Assembly: GCA_902702965.1 (NCBI GenBank)
Contig: CACRXP010000111.1
Span: forward strand, 1,033,780 to 1,097,779
Direction of reading: 5' to 3'
Origin: Spirometra erinaceieuropaei
Taxonomy: Eukaryota; Platyhelminthes; Cestoda; Diphyllobothriidea; Diphyllobothriidae
DNA: 64,000 nt
Below the pieces are notes generated by a model. It was not told the DNA's origin, did no database searches, and saw only the letters and a list, made by a program, of their open reading frames with translations. Each line of letters begins with the position of its first letter. Positions within the stretch are counted from its first letter, which is position 1. The position numbers and the translations under genes were made by a program. Shown one piece after another: positions 33,604 to 45,371 of this stretch.

Positions 33604-33690
33604 TTGTTTAGAAGAATACGAAGATGCGATAACTGAAACAGGAGGTGTATTAGCCTGACCTTTCGGATTCTCACTCGGGCCCATCATCGG
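33604..33690 (-). repeat. degenerate hammerhead-like motif, copy B
   Basis: Minus-strand reading gives CCGATGATGGGCCCG...AATCCGAAAGGTCAGGCTAA, with one change in CTGATGA and the GAAA intact. It is better preserved than in copy A and again lies downstream of the PLE endonuclease relic. Confidence 0.5.
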
Positions 33691-33989
33691 AGTCAGTCGG
33701 AGATAAGGGTAGTGGTGGTACAAAGATTGCAGTGCTCATAGTACATAGCTGTCGTGGGATCACGTGCTAACTACAAGTAACAACTCTCGATATCACTAAT
33801 GAGGGTCGTAATTAATGCGATGATGTGCTGTCAGTACGCGTCCAAGACGTTTATGGTCGCAATTTCATCATCCGTATTGAATGTTGGCGTAATGGTTAAT
33901 CGGCAGTTTGACCCACTGTCACTGGAATTGATGCTCGTATGCTCCCTCCTCACGTGACTGATTTCGCTGCCCAGGGAATAGCAGAGCAC

Positions 33990-34570
33990 CAGATATGGTT
34001 ACGGGAGGACATTGTACTTGTTTTTAGATTGCCGGCCTAAGAACCATGACTCGAGCAGATCGCGGCTGACGTGGTTGTCAGCTCTTGTGAGGATTTCGGC
34101 CCCTTGAAGCTTGAACATATGTTCTCGTTCCGTGGAATGAGCCGCCACCTGAAAGCTGCCGTCTTTCCTCCTCGCCGCCGCTACGTGGTCGGCCATCCAC
34201 GTCCGGAGTAATTTCCCAGTTTCGCCATTGTTTCCGGCAAAGGACTCTAGACATTTCCTGCGTGGCAGCGGGCCTTTCAGCCTCATAACTGGGCGCCTGA
34301 TGGTTTCGTCCGGCCTGTGTGCAATCGCAACTCCAAGTGGAGTGAGAAGGCGACGGACGACTTCCGAGAGGTTCTTCACGTACGGAAGAGCCCGCCAAAA
34401 TTTAGGGCCGGTTGGATTTGGTCTCTGGTGTCGTTTGTGTATGCATTTGTTGACAAAGTTGAACGGGTGGCCATTGGCTCTCAGTAATCTTCGAAGGTTT
34501 TAAAAATTAGCAAACTTGGCTTCCGTTTCATGCAGTTCACCTCAACATCAGGCCAGTGAACTTCTTCTTC
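33990..34570 (-). pseudogene. Penelope-like element relic, copy B: RT end and GIY-YIG
   Basis: The minus-strand open frame at 34379-33999 encodes LSEVVRRLLTPLGVAIAHRP, CLESFAGNNGETGKLLRTW, MADHVAAARRKDGSFQVAAH and LLESWFLGRQSKNKYNVLP. Upstream in another frame is LLRANGHPFNFVNKCIHK and GPKFWRALPYVKN. The GETGKLLRTWM block normally follows the NYVGETGR core, and the segment with VYxI and NYVG appears deleted. Frame breaks differ from copy A. Confidence 0.8.
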
Positions 34571-35005
34571 TAGTGATCTCATCGCATCGTTCTTCTAAAC
34601 GGCCTTCTGGAACTAGTTTGTTTGCTTTTATCAGGTTAATTGTGCACCTCAGACCACTATTTTTGTAGTATTACGGGCAAACAGTGCAATTCCTGCGGAA
34701 TACTGTGTTCGGTGTCTATACTGCCTAAAAGCTCACCAGGTACACAAATGCACTGCCAGCATTGTCCCTTCTATTTTTAAACTTGTAAACGCTTGCACGT
34801 TGTCGCTCTGTAGGAAAGCGTGTCTATTTCTTAGTCTTGATTTCCGTTTTCGAAATAAACATACTGCCCTTACAGCGCGCGCGGAGGAATGCCCCCACAA
34901 ATGAAGCCTCACTGAAATCTTGAGAGATGTTCCCTTCTTTATGAAGAGATAGAAGGGGAAAGAGGGTTAGTTACTCTACACGTTAGGTTCTTTGGCCGGG
35001 TTTTT

Positions 35006-35242
35006 TCAACCACTAACTGGCCACCTAGTTACGTCAGTTAATGCAGTTGCGGAAGTACGCTCACCAAATCCAAATGCCACTAAGTCCCATTTATCATCCG
35101 ACTGTTCATTTTTATGAGCAAGCATCGCCTGTGCTGTGTTACTGGCTATAGGTGAGAAGAATCTTCGAGCTTTTTGTGGTTCAATGACTGGAATTTCCAA
35201 TAACCTGTTAGTCTTGGTCCTCTGATAGAGCTGCCCACCCAA
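35006..35242 (-). other. short ORF retained in both duplicates, copy B
   Basis: 78 codons, the counterpart of the 26843-27067 frame, ending ERTSATALTDVTRWPVSG. Family unknown; probably not a functional gene. Confidence 0.2.
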
Positions 35243-35959
35243 GCTGTCTCCACCGTCTCCAATTTTGCAGACTACTTTGCTGCCCTATCAAAGACATTCC
35301 AATAATGCTAGGATGTCGACTTTTAAATTAACTACTTTTTGTCTGTTTTCAAAACTTCCTCTCCGTCTTAAATGACTACTTTTCTAGTATTTTTTTACTC
35401 GTTGGCTTTTGATGCCCCTGTTAACACAAATATATTATATGCAAAACAGAGCTCCATCTTGTATACATTTGGTCGAGAATAACGTTTTCTCCATTTTTTT
35501 ATTTGAAAAGAGAGTATATTTAGTTTTTAAATACAGTTTTTAATGTCCGCACAATCACATGTCGCCATCCTTGTTTTAGAATTCACAAATAGCACGCATT
35601 GCCTCAAAGAAGTATCACACTTTTCTCTAAACTGTTAGGGAGATATCGTAGTAGACTCATCAAATCATGCAATACGTGTAAGCAAGATTGCATACTTCAA
35701 AAATGTTATTAATATACGTACTGAGACAATTTTGTTCGAATGAACTCTTTAGGGTGTTAAAAATCGCATGACCATAAAGGTCTTTAAAACCGGAGATTAT
35801 CATTTCTTGGAGTAAAACGTTTGCAGAATACGAGGCGGATTATTTTCCGTTCACGATGTTAATACGATACAATTGAATTTATGGTGGAATTCAATGTCAG
35901 TTGAAAATTCACCTTACCTAGGGAGTCTTTTTTTTAACAGTGTCGTTTTTGTAGACTGC

Positions 35960-36090
35960 CAAAAAGAGCTCATTCAAAAGTCGGGATCCTGGTTTGAATA
36001 AAATATCCTACATTATGCTGCGTGGTTATTAATTATTTAAGTAGCCTTTTTGCTCAGATCAGTCATTCCAGAATTACGTCCCACTTAAAA
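35960..36090. mobile_element. F element right-arm fragment, copy B
   Basis: GTCGGGATCCTGGTTTGAAT, CTACATTATGCTGCGTGG and TTTAAGTAGCCTTTTTGC, slightly closer to the F arm than the copy A counterpart. Confidence 0.35.
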
Positions 36091-36833
36091 AAACCGTCAT
36101 TTGCGGCAAATATTTTATTTGAATGCTACACCTCTTTCGCGAAGTCTCGTAAAGCCCTCTCTGTCAATTCTTTCACATTTGCAGACCTCCTACAATGTAA
36201 CTCCAAGACTGGGCTAAGTGCCCCATATATCTTTATTGCTACCGTTTACTCTCATCTCAAAAACCTCAGAAGATAGCGTGTCTAAATATACTTATGCATT
36301 TTTGATGTCATTTCCGCTCTTCGTGTTCTTCGATAGCAGCCACTTGCCACTCTGGCAATCCCAATGTCTTTTTTCTTTTCCCGTTGACTACCAACGCTGT
36401 ATGTTTGTCGACGGCAATGCTGCTGCCGACCTCGTCAAAATTGCTTTGATCCCCAACTTCGTAGGCTTTTAACTATTACATATACTGTCAGGAGACAAAT
36501 AATCACACATCTGTATGCTACTGACTGCCTGTTAGCGGTGCGTGTGTGAATATTACGCGGTTATCCCCCAGTAGCTGACGAATGTCAGCTCCACTATTCA
36601 TATCAGCGTTCGGACAGTGTTTAAAAGGGTTGCCCTAAGTTCCTGCAGTAGTTTCGACAAAAATGTACCAGAGCAACTCCATCTGCACATGGGGAAAGTG
36701 GAGTCCATATGCCAGAAAACACAGTAGAGAACGCTGGGGGACCCGCGGGTGAGCCGAAACCCTCCAACCTATTTTCGGCAGCGGGACAAGATCGGCGAAA
36801 CACGCTAATCCGTGCATTTGGACAGTGCGGTAG

Positions 36834-37244
36834 ATAATTCAGTTTTTCCTATTGCTGACTGGCTGTTAATAGAAACGAAAAGACGAGTCCCAGAAGGCAG
36901 TCTTAAAGAAGGAGACACGATCGCTGAGACAAGAGCTTTAGTAGCCTGAAGTTTCCGATTCCTGCTCGAATGGTGGGTTCGAGCAAGAATCCGAAATGTC
37001 AGGCTAATAAAGCTCTCGTTCCAGCGATCGTATTTCCTTTTTCATGATTGGCTCTTGGCAGCTTGTGAATATTTCGCAGTTATTCCGACGCATATGATAG
37101 ATTTCAGCTAAAATATTTATATCAACTTTTGAATTTTTCCAAAGGAATCTGATCCAAAGAATTTAATTCAGGTTTGCACGTTAATTTCTTCGGGAAGTAA
37201 ACAGGACAAAAATCTTAAGCGTTTAACTATATGGTCGTCAGAAG
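36834..37244. repeat. identical tract between duplicates, copy B
   Basis: Matches copy A base for base over 411 bp at a constant offset of 8148. Both sides abruptly return to ordinary divergence (GACAGTGCGGTAG before, GACTGCCGTTTACC after). Confidence 0.85.
36905..37044. repeat. palindrome with hammerhead-like arms, copy B
   Basis: Identical to the palindrome in copy A and lies wholly inside the identical tract. Confidence 0.6.
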
Positions 37245-37872
37245 ACTGCCGTTTACCTATCCTTAAGATCGAAATACTTCTTTCTGCGCTAATTGCTGCA
37301 TACACGACTAGACCCCCCTCCGTGATGACTATTTTCCTAAGAAATTTCTGCAGGTTTTTCGTCACAGTTGACGTCCACTCTCAAAGCAACTATCCTAGTT
37401 GATGAGTCGCAAATACCTCCGTTGCGACTCCTATCTTTCCTTCATCACTTTTTGTGTTTTGTAATAAAAGATGATCTAATTTGAAGACATATACAATGTC
37501 GCCAGTGGTTGGCACTTACTCCTTGACCGTCCACCTGCAACGACAGTTTGCCCTAATTCTAAGACTTTCGTGACTTCTATCATATCTTCTGTCAGGTGTC
37601 AACTCAAAAACTGGTAGTCCTGCCATCCTTGACACATTTTCTGGCGAGTGGCATAGAAAGCCAGAGATGAGACCTGTCATAACAACAGCTGCAAAATCTT
37701 TATGTTAATATTTTCGACTTAAAATAATTTTGTTTCCCACGAAGATTGTGATGCTCAAAGAAAAAGGTTTGCAGAAAGTTTAAAAATGGTGCTTGGAAAA
37801 AGTTTCTTGTTCCTTCTTTACTTTTGTCACGGTCGCTTAGCCCAACGCATTCCACTTGATTACATTCAGCGG

Positions 37873-37916
37873 CTAATCTCATGAAATATTCACCGAATAC
37901 TGCAATGTAGACTTAC
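37873..37916. mobile_element. F left-terminus fragment, copy B
   Basis: AATCTCATGAAATATTCACC followed by GAATACTGCAATG matches the F left terminus. SINE-1 follows. Confidence 0.5.
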
Positions 37917-37917
37917 A

Positions 37918-38480
37918 CAGAATGATATTATCGACAAAGACAAGGGAGACTGGTATGGCCGTTTCTGGCTCATTGGCCGTCGACACCCAATGATGCTCAA
38001 TCTCGAGGTGTGGTGCACCTGGGGCTCGATCCCGTGACCTGCTAATTAGAAGCCCAACGCTTCTAACAGCTGAGTCATGGCCGCGTTGTCTTGTAGGTTG
38101 CGATCGGGAATATACAATAGTGGATGGATGCACACCGAGAGTTTCCACGAAACTCACTCGTCCAGTTGTGCCTTACGAGCTCTCTCTCGATCCCAATCAG
38201 CAGCCGCACAGCGGCGCATGATATAGGCAGAATGGTATAGCCGACAAACACAAGGAAGGCTGCAATGGCCATTGCTGCCTTATTGGTCGGTGTCGGCCAG
38301 TCATACTCAATCCCGAAGTGTGGTGCACCTGGGGCTTGCATGTATCGGCAACGCCATCCTTTCGATATCCTCGTCGCTATGCAGCTGCCGGTTGGACTAG
38401 AAAAGGCACACATGAGGCACAAGACGACGAGTAATTTCCGTAGAAACGACCGGTGTGCACCTCTCTACTGTCGTAATACG
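37918..38480 (-). mobile_element. SINE-1 cluster, copy B
   Basis: Same arrangement as in copy A: two antisense bodies (GACAAAGACAAGGGAGACTG, then ACACAAGGAAGGCTGCAATG) around the second module (CTCTCTCTCGATCCCAATC), ending in an inverted piece of the second module (GCAGCTGCCGGTTGGACTAG). Confidence 0.75.
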
Positions 38481-39105
38481 GTTTCATTGGGATACATTAC
38501 TTAAATAAAAAGTAGTATTCATCATGGCAAACCGCAAATTCGAAATATTGCAGTCAGTCTGGAATGCGGACCGCTGAATGAACTCCCTTTCGCTCGCTTG
38601 TAAACAAATTTTCGTTAAGAATATGTTTGCCTATTAGCATACCTTTTTTCCACTGATTTTCACAAATCTTTTAAATTTGAAAAGACCTTTTGAACTGAAT
38701 CCGATATAAAATTTATTGCGCCGGTTTTGTAGAAGTCTTGCTTTATTTAAATGTTTAATTCGAAGAGACGATTTCTTTCGGTCGTCGAATTACTTTCATT
38801 TCTCAATGGATTTAAAACCTTGATTGTCACCTCACTTATGTTTGCCTCTTAAAAATTACAATATGCTCGCATTCCATATAAAGAAAATCAGCCTTCTCTC
38901 TCTGCCATGAAGACGGTACCATGGATTGGATCTGCACTGTGTTTTTATGTTTAGTAAAACGGACAAAAATGCGCCCTCATATTTAAAAACTGAAGAATCT
39001 TAAACGTTTTCAAAACCAAAGGAGCCCTTTAGACGAGTATAATACATGAAAAAGACATTATTTGCCAATAGAATCGAAATGATGAGTCCCAGGAAGCAGT
39101 TTTGA

Positions 39106-39263
39106 CGAAGAAGACACGGGCTCTATTAGCCTGACGTTTCGGATTCCTGCTCGAATCCATCATCAAAGAAAAAAGCAGATAAGGGTCTCTGATGATGGAT
39201 TTGAACAGGAATCCGAAACGTTAGGCTAATAAAGCTCTTGTCCCGGCGATCGTGTCTTCTTCT
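39106..39263. repeat. palindrome with hammerhead-like arms, copy B
   Basis: Best-preserved example. The plus-strand right arm carries the complete core detailed in the ncRNA entry within it. The left arm, read on the minus strand, has TTGATGA, a perfect 6-bp stem (GGATTC/GAATCC) and GAAAC. The arms are inverted copies over most of their length. Confidence 0.65.
39186..39262 (+). ncRNA. hammerhead-ribozyme-like motif
   Basis: CTGATGA at 39189-39195, stem II GGATT (39197-39201) pairing with AATCC (39210-39214), then GAAAC at 39215-39219: the conserved core order of a hammerhead. Hammerhead motifs are established components of PLE terminal repeats, and PLE relics lie in the same duplicated unit. 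I could not identify a convincing stem III and cleavage site, so activity is not claimed. PLE hammerheads often have very short stem III. Confidence 0.45.
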
Positions 39264-40482
39264 TAAAGACATGATTTATTACCATAAGAGTGCAGAAAAT
39301 TATATCTGTTTTTGTTTTGATCTATGCGTATTTTAACATTCCATAAACAAGTTTGTTACATAGACATTACTTTTGAACCATAATGGTTGCTTGCAAGAAA
39401 GTGGGAGAAATTCTTTTAAAAACCGGACATCCTGTCATTACTGAAATTCTTCCGGACTGAGTTGCATTAAAATTAATATTAAAGCCTTAATAAATTATTC
39501 GCTCGAAATTTAAAACGAATTTCAGAATTTTGGTAAACTTTTTCTAACTTTAATTACTAAGTGTAAAAACTATGCATAAACCACGGGACAGCTAAGTAGG
39601 CGAGTTATACTGCGCGCTATAGCAGCGCCCATACTGCGACGTTATGAACGGTCGTGTCAATAAGAAATAAAGAACGATTTCATTTTGATACCCTCTCTGG
39701 AAACCTGTCAGCAAAATGCATCTTCCAATCGCCATTGTTATTATCCGTTGTGGTGACAAGTGAAGATCTGTCTTCTAGATTTTAATTTAATTACCTGTCA
39801 GAAATCATGCCGAAGATCGTTGACGCATAGACTTACGGGGGGAGGGGGGGGTGGGACATTACAGAAACCATGCGGGTTTGACTGAAGGCCACTGTAGCGA
39901 ATTCAAGGGTGGGGAAGAGGGAAAATCTGCACGGGAAATCCCATTAGCAAATTGTTTCATGGTTGAGAAATGGCATCAACTAAAGAGAAGGTAGACACAC
40001 AGGTGACGGCTGAAGGTAAGCGAAGACCACGTCTCAAGATCAGCGTATCCTCCTTAAGAAAATCAGGAAATGACAGAAGCGCAGTAAACGATGATAGGGG
40101 AATGCACGTAACTACTGATTGTCAGATAAAAGTGCGATTGTTTAGTAGACGAAAATCAGAAATAAGTCCCGTGTCCTGAGAGACGACATTTATAGAATGA
40201 CTGATATTTACTTCGTTAATCCTGTGTTCAGTGTACAAATCCGCTGGTAATATTCTGCTCACTTTTTCGTTTTATTATGAGCGCCCTTGTTGAAACGCTA
40301 TTTTAGGGGTAAACGATTGAACATTGTGTAGAATAGGAACGAAAACCGATTACGCGTACACTTTTCCTAAAGCAAACGTCCTCTATATAGCTACAGTTTG
40401 CAGCTACCCATAAATATCACTTCTATTCTATGGTGTTTATCGCCAACACAATTGCTCTTAAATCCTGCATTGAAATAATTCC

Positions 40483-40980
40483 CGATCACAACCGACAGGA
40501 CAACGGGCCCGTGGCTCAATGGTAGAGCGTTCAACTCCATGACCAAAGATCCCGGGTTCGAATCTCAAGTGATCCACACTTGGGGTTGGGTATGACTGGC
40601 TGATGACGGCCAATAAGCCAGAAATGGCCATTCTGGTCTCCCTTGTCTTTGTCGGTACCATCTCATCTACATACACTACTAGTCGCTGTGCGACTGCCTG
40701 CGAGGGTTTAAGTCTGAGCCCCAAGGCACAACGGAACGAGCATGATCCGTAACCTGATCGGTGAGCGCCCACTATCATAATTAACATTCCCGATCACAAC
40801 CGACAGGACAACGGGCCCGTGGCTCAATGGTAGAGTGTTCAACTCCATGACCAAAGATCCCGGGTTTGAATCTCAAGTGATCCACACTTGGGGTTGGGTA
40901 TGACTGGCTGATGACGGCTAATAAGCCAGAAATGGCCATTCCGGTCTCCCTTGTCTTTGTCGGTACCATCTCATCTAAAT
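40483..40980 (+). mobile_element. SINE-1 tandem dimer with tRNA-like head
   Basis: Two sense units about 310 bp apart, the second truncated. Each starts CCCGATCACAACCGACAGGA and contains CCCGTGGCTCAATGGTAGAG (A-box-like, first unit 40511-40522), GGGTTCGAATCTC (B-box-like, 40555-40567), the body GGCTGATGACGGC and CCCTTGTCTTTGTCGGTACC. In unit 1 the second module follows (GGCACAACGGAACGAGCATG). Anticodon-stem pairing is poor, so this is a tRNA-derived SINE rather than a tRNA gene. Confidence 0.85.
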
Positions 40981-40984
40981 CCCC

Positions 40985-43800
40985 CTATGTTTTCATTCCA
41001 GGGCCTATTTTAGGATGTTCTAACGTAGTAATCGAAGACAATTGCGGGACACTACTGTAATCTTGAAATAAATGCTACTGCAATACGCTCACGCAATCTC
41101 CATTCGGAATAACAATTAAAGTGTACCAGGGGTATTTTATTGGCATCCACGTTCTTTGAGGACTGATAATTCGTAGTCATATGCCGACATCGGCAAAAGA
41201 ATGTTTCATGATACGCATTGACTCTGTGACAGGGCTCGCAAGTGTGCCTCAGCTGGTAGTATCGCATAGAGCATATTGCATGTTTCACCCGCGGTATAGG
41301 AAGTTGCCGGTATTTCATGAAGTCCCAGTGGCCACGACCTTTAATTATCATGTTGCAAACAATTTCTCCGTGCACAAAAACGTGGCAGTGAGCAAAGTAA
41401 TTGGACTACTTTAAGAGCGTGTGTAATGGCGGCGTCGATGTCTTTTAAACGGTGGTTCCATTGCCACTTGCACGGCCGGAAATAATATTTGTAATTTTTG
41501 CCGAGTCATTTAACACATGCGTTTTGGTACCGTGGTGTACGTTGTCGTATCGTAAAGTTAGTGATGCTGTACCTGGTGTCCGTAGAGCATTGCATGTCTT
41601 GCTAGTCGTCGCTAATATTTTGAGCTTAATGCGGCCAGTGCTAGTGCTTTTGAGTTTTAAGCCTGTATTCTTCAATTAGATTTTATTGCTGTTTTTGCGT
41701 TTTTGCATCTTTTAACATAACAAACGTGTATGTTATAAGATATTTAATTCTGATCGTGCGCTAACCGGAGAATATCTCCTTGAGGATGATATATGTGCCT
41801 TTAAATATTCTCAGGCGTCAATGCGCGATTTCAGAGAAAACCTTTTGGACAAACATTATTATGCGCGGCAGAAATATTGATTTTCCCAATTGGGCGAGAA
41901 TCCCTCAGCTTCAGCTAACTAAACGCACTGCATGTTTCAGGCAATACCCGCGCAGCGGGCAGGGCAAATGAATCGATATTTGCAAACTACTGATTAGTTA
42001 TTGCCCACTTCTAAATTACTCGCGGTTATTTTGCAGAACGAAATGGGTGTCCATTTTTGGGCCGAACCCAAAACAATCAGTTCCGAAGGATTTATGCAGC
42101 GTTTGCATTTCTGAGTCGGTTATACGATTGAAAATTGAAAACTGTAGCATACACACCAAAAATAACACGCGGAAAGCTGAGGTGTCCATAACTGGACCGG
42201 ACTTCCCAGAGCTAACTGATGCAAAGTTGACGGAATACGCTTCTGGTTTTTAAGCTGATATGCAGGCTCTCAGCATTGTGGAATGTTCAAACCTTGCATC
42301 CACCAACGTCACCTGTCCCTTTTTGGAGAATAACTGAATCAAATCCTTCATATTACATCAAAGAAGGCAAAATAATATGTACCTGTTCCTTTTATGTATA
42401 TGTCCACCTCCTTTAAATGCAACCTAGCGAACAAGACACATAACAAGTCGCGAGATCTAGACTGAGTTTGTTGCAATGAAATCTGTGATTATTTGTAATC
42501 TTCCTATTAAGGACGAAAAAAGCGTAGTCGAAAAAAGTTATATCGGTGACTTTACTTTTTACACATTTCACGATCAGTGGGCTATCGCAAATAAGCTTAG
42601 TCACTTAAATACCATACCTTACCCATCTTTCACAAGTTCAGTCCTGTTTATAGCCAAGTTCGAGTCTCAAACACCTGCTCTCATAGAAAGTAAAGGGGTT
42701 GGTCATCGAAGATATTGCATACGTTTCCTCGGAAAACAAGCTTGGTAGCAGAACTAGAAAGCCTTTATCACAACGTTTACCTGACTAAACGAATTTGGTG
42801 CTCAAAATATACAACTGGACTTGATCTACGTTAGGCTGAAAATAAGGTTTACAATCATTTTGATGGAAAAATCACTGAGAGAGTCTGGAAACAGTTCACC
42901 TGAGACTGAAAATGATTGGCGAATACTGGGGTGAAACTGTATGCGCAGACATTGTTTCGATGTAAAATGTCTGCGTGTCTAAATTTTCGAAGAAAAACAA
43001 ACGCTTGCATGCATTTTGCTGCAACCAGTTCGGGGGCTTCGCAGGATGTTACAATAATAAATAAGCGTGATGTCTCCGAATCAACTTCTTTTTGAGGAAA
43101 CAAAACTTTGTGCTGCATTTAAACGAACACTTACAAGGAGGCCAAACACACATTCACATGTTTCTTAAGAGTCTCTATGCGTAGGTGAATGCAAATTCGA
43201 TGGATTTGCATCGTAGTCAGAAGATGCATTTCAGTAATTCCAAAAATCCATAAACAAATGCTCTGTGGTAAAGCTGATTCCATTTTAGCCTTTTTTTAGA
43301 CACTGTAACTTGCTATTAAGCATAGTTTGGTTTTTCGTGGAAATAATCTCAAAATACCACTATTTACTAATAAAAACTTATTTGCGTGGTGAAACTCTGT
43401 CGCTTAGGTAGATGTGAATATATAACTAAGAACTCTTCCAACTGCACGCATGTTTTGTCTGAGTTTTTCTATTGTCAATGCATTAGACATATAAAATAAT
43501 TAAACTCGCTTATTTTAAAAAGCATAAGGAGACACTGGTTATTTGCACCGGGAGAGGTTTTCAAAACGCTTGATGAGACTGCCAGAACGAGTCACATTTC
43601 CCAGGGAGACAGCTGAGCTTGTTTAATCTAATGTCTTGATAGTTGCCATTCAAACGCATTTACGTTTAGGCCGATAATAATTCCCTAAAATGATATTGTC
43701 TGCAGTCAGCAATAGAGCATCCCGTTCTGCTCTCAGTCCCTCAAGTACAAAGTAGAATGAGGTCAAAACATTTCTCACCGTAGGCTTAAAAGCAAATGCT
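40985..43800. other. unannotated region
   Basis: Several ORFs of 60-107 codons overlap on both strands (41052-41375 minus, 41181-41414 plus, 42047-42253 plus, 42476-42748 plus). None has a recognisable domain and none recurs elsewhere. No SINE, F or PLE sequence was noticed. Confidence 0.3.
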
Positions 43801-43804
43801 GCCA

Positions 43805-44070
43805 GAAATGTATTGTCAACAAAGACAAGGAAAACTGGAATGGCCATTTCCGGTTAATTGACCGTAATCACCCAATGTCGAAATGTGGACCACGACCGTT
43901 GGTTAAAATTCCAATGAGCCACGGGCTCGTTTTCCTGTCGATTGCGATCAGCAATATGCAATGGTGAGAGGATAGCCATTAATCGCGCTAAAGAATTTAT
44001 CTTTCGCCTTGACGCTCCCCCTCGGTTCCTGCCAGCAGCCACACAACGGTGCGCGATATAGGATATAGAA
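43805..44070 (-). mobile_element. SINE-1, diverged
   Basis: Antisense: CAACAAAGACAAGGAAAACT, GGAATGGCCATTTCCGG, the complement of a head near GAGCCACGGGCTCGTTTTCC, then GCGATCAGCAATATGCAATG and second-module remnants CCAGCAGCCACACAACGG. Confidence 0.65.
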
Positions 44071-44395
44071 TATAGAAGAACGTCAATATCCAAAAAACAG
44101 TCTTTCGTGCTACCAGTTTATGTGACATTCAAGAACTGTTTCTGCATGATCGTACAAGCTGCGTCAGAATGAACCTAGAGCACTCTGGGTATGTGATTAT
44201 GCGTAAACCCATGTTACGAAGGAAGGTTCTCTAAGTTTCTGAACACTAGAACATCGCGACCAACCCATATTCCTTTGCGATGGAACTGGATTTTTTTGAA
44301 CATTTTCATTTAGCAATCCGATTAATGCAGTTAGATGCTTACAGCGTGCGACTGCTTCGATAGGTCTTGCGGGTCGATTTCAAGAGGTTTCTTTA

Positions 44396-45370
44396 CAGTG
44401 TGTGACAGGGCTCATGAAATGTTAACCGAAATTCTGAAATTCGTTTTCGATTAGGAAGGATTACTTAAGTGCGGTTGTAATATTAATTTGCTTGCAATAT
44501 AATCTCATAATAGTTCGGACTCATCAGGATGTGGGCTTTTAAATGCACTTCTTTGTGGCCTCCTGCAGAAACCACACTCGGTAAAAAACGACTACTTAAG
44601 CAGCATGCAATTTTCCTATTGATTTTCATTAATCTCAAAATTTCAAATATATTTTATAAAAATCATACACACAAATATGCTTTCCTTCACTACCTTGGTA
44701 GAAAATCACATCGTTTTATATGTTATAGCCGAATAAATTGCAGATTTGAGTTTTAAAAAGGTTTTCTAATTACCGAATAATTTTGAGCCCCATCTGTCCT
44801 TGCATCAGCTTATAGCAATTTTGGTCTACAAGGTGCATGCCTTCCGCGTAAGGAAAATCACATATGCCTCTATGCCTTTAATAACATATCATATTACATT
44901 TATACAATTTTGCAATCAGTCTGGAGTGTGTTTTACATTTCATGGGGAGCATTGGTTAAAGTACCTGTGCGATCCTGTATGCATGGACATCGTACGGTCT
45001 TAAAAATCCCATAATTGGAAACTTTTTAAAAAGTAAAAATACACTTTATTCGGGTATAAAATATAAAAACAGTGATTTTCCACCGAAGAAGTGAAAGAAA
45101 GTTTATTTGTATGCATGCTTTCTATAAAATCTATTTGAATTTATAAGACCAACGAAAATCACTATGAAAAATGAATGCTAATTAAATAGTCATTTTTTAT
45201 CGAGTGTGGTTTCTGCAGGAAGCCACAAAGAAGTGCATTTAAAAGTCAACATCCTGAGAAGTCCGAAATGTTATAGGGTTATGCTTTATGATAATCATTA
45301 TTACAAGTTCATCTAAGCAGTCCTTCCTAATCAAAAACGTATCGCAGAATTTCGGCCGACATTTCACGAA
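44396..45370. mobile_element. F element, right tip replaced by SINE-1
   Basis: The left end CAGTGTGTGACAGGGCTCAT is flanked by TA. Inward are GTTAACCGAAATTCTGAAAT and GATTAGGAAGGATTACTTAA. The right arm is its inverse (CAGTCCTTCCTAATCAAAAA, GAATTTCGGCCGACATTTCA) and stops about 20 bp short of the expected end, where a SINE-1 fragment begins. The ORF at 44529-44756 reads arm sequence. Confidence 0.75.
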
Positions 45371-45371
45371 G

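Larger units (their letters stand above)
32531..40342. repeat. tandem segmental duplication, copy B (about 7.81 kb)
   Basis: From CTACTTTAATGGGATCAGCA to AGAATAGGAACGA, colinear with copy A. Same content in the same order: PLE relic, hammerhead-like loci, F fragments and SINE-1 cluster. Small indels separate the copies, and frames open in one copy are often broken in the other. Confidence 0.9.

Noticed and set aside
40500..40575. Possible tRNA genes in the A-box/B-box regions at 40.5, 40.8, 50.9 and 62.1 kb.
   Set aside because: Anticodon and acceptor stems do not pair well, and the sequences recur with the same long bodies, as expected of SINEs.
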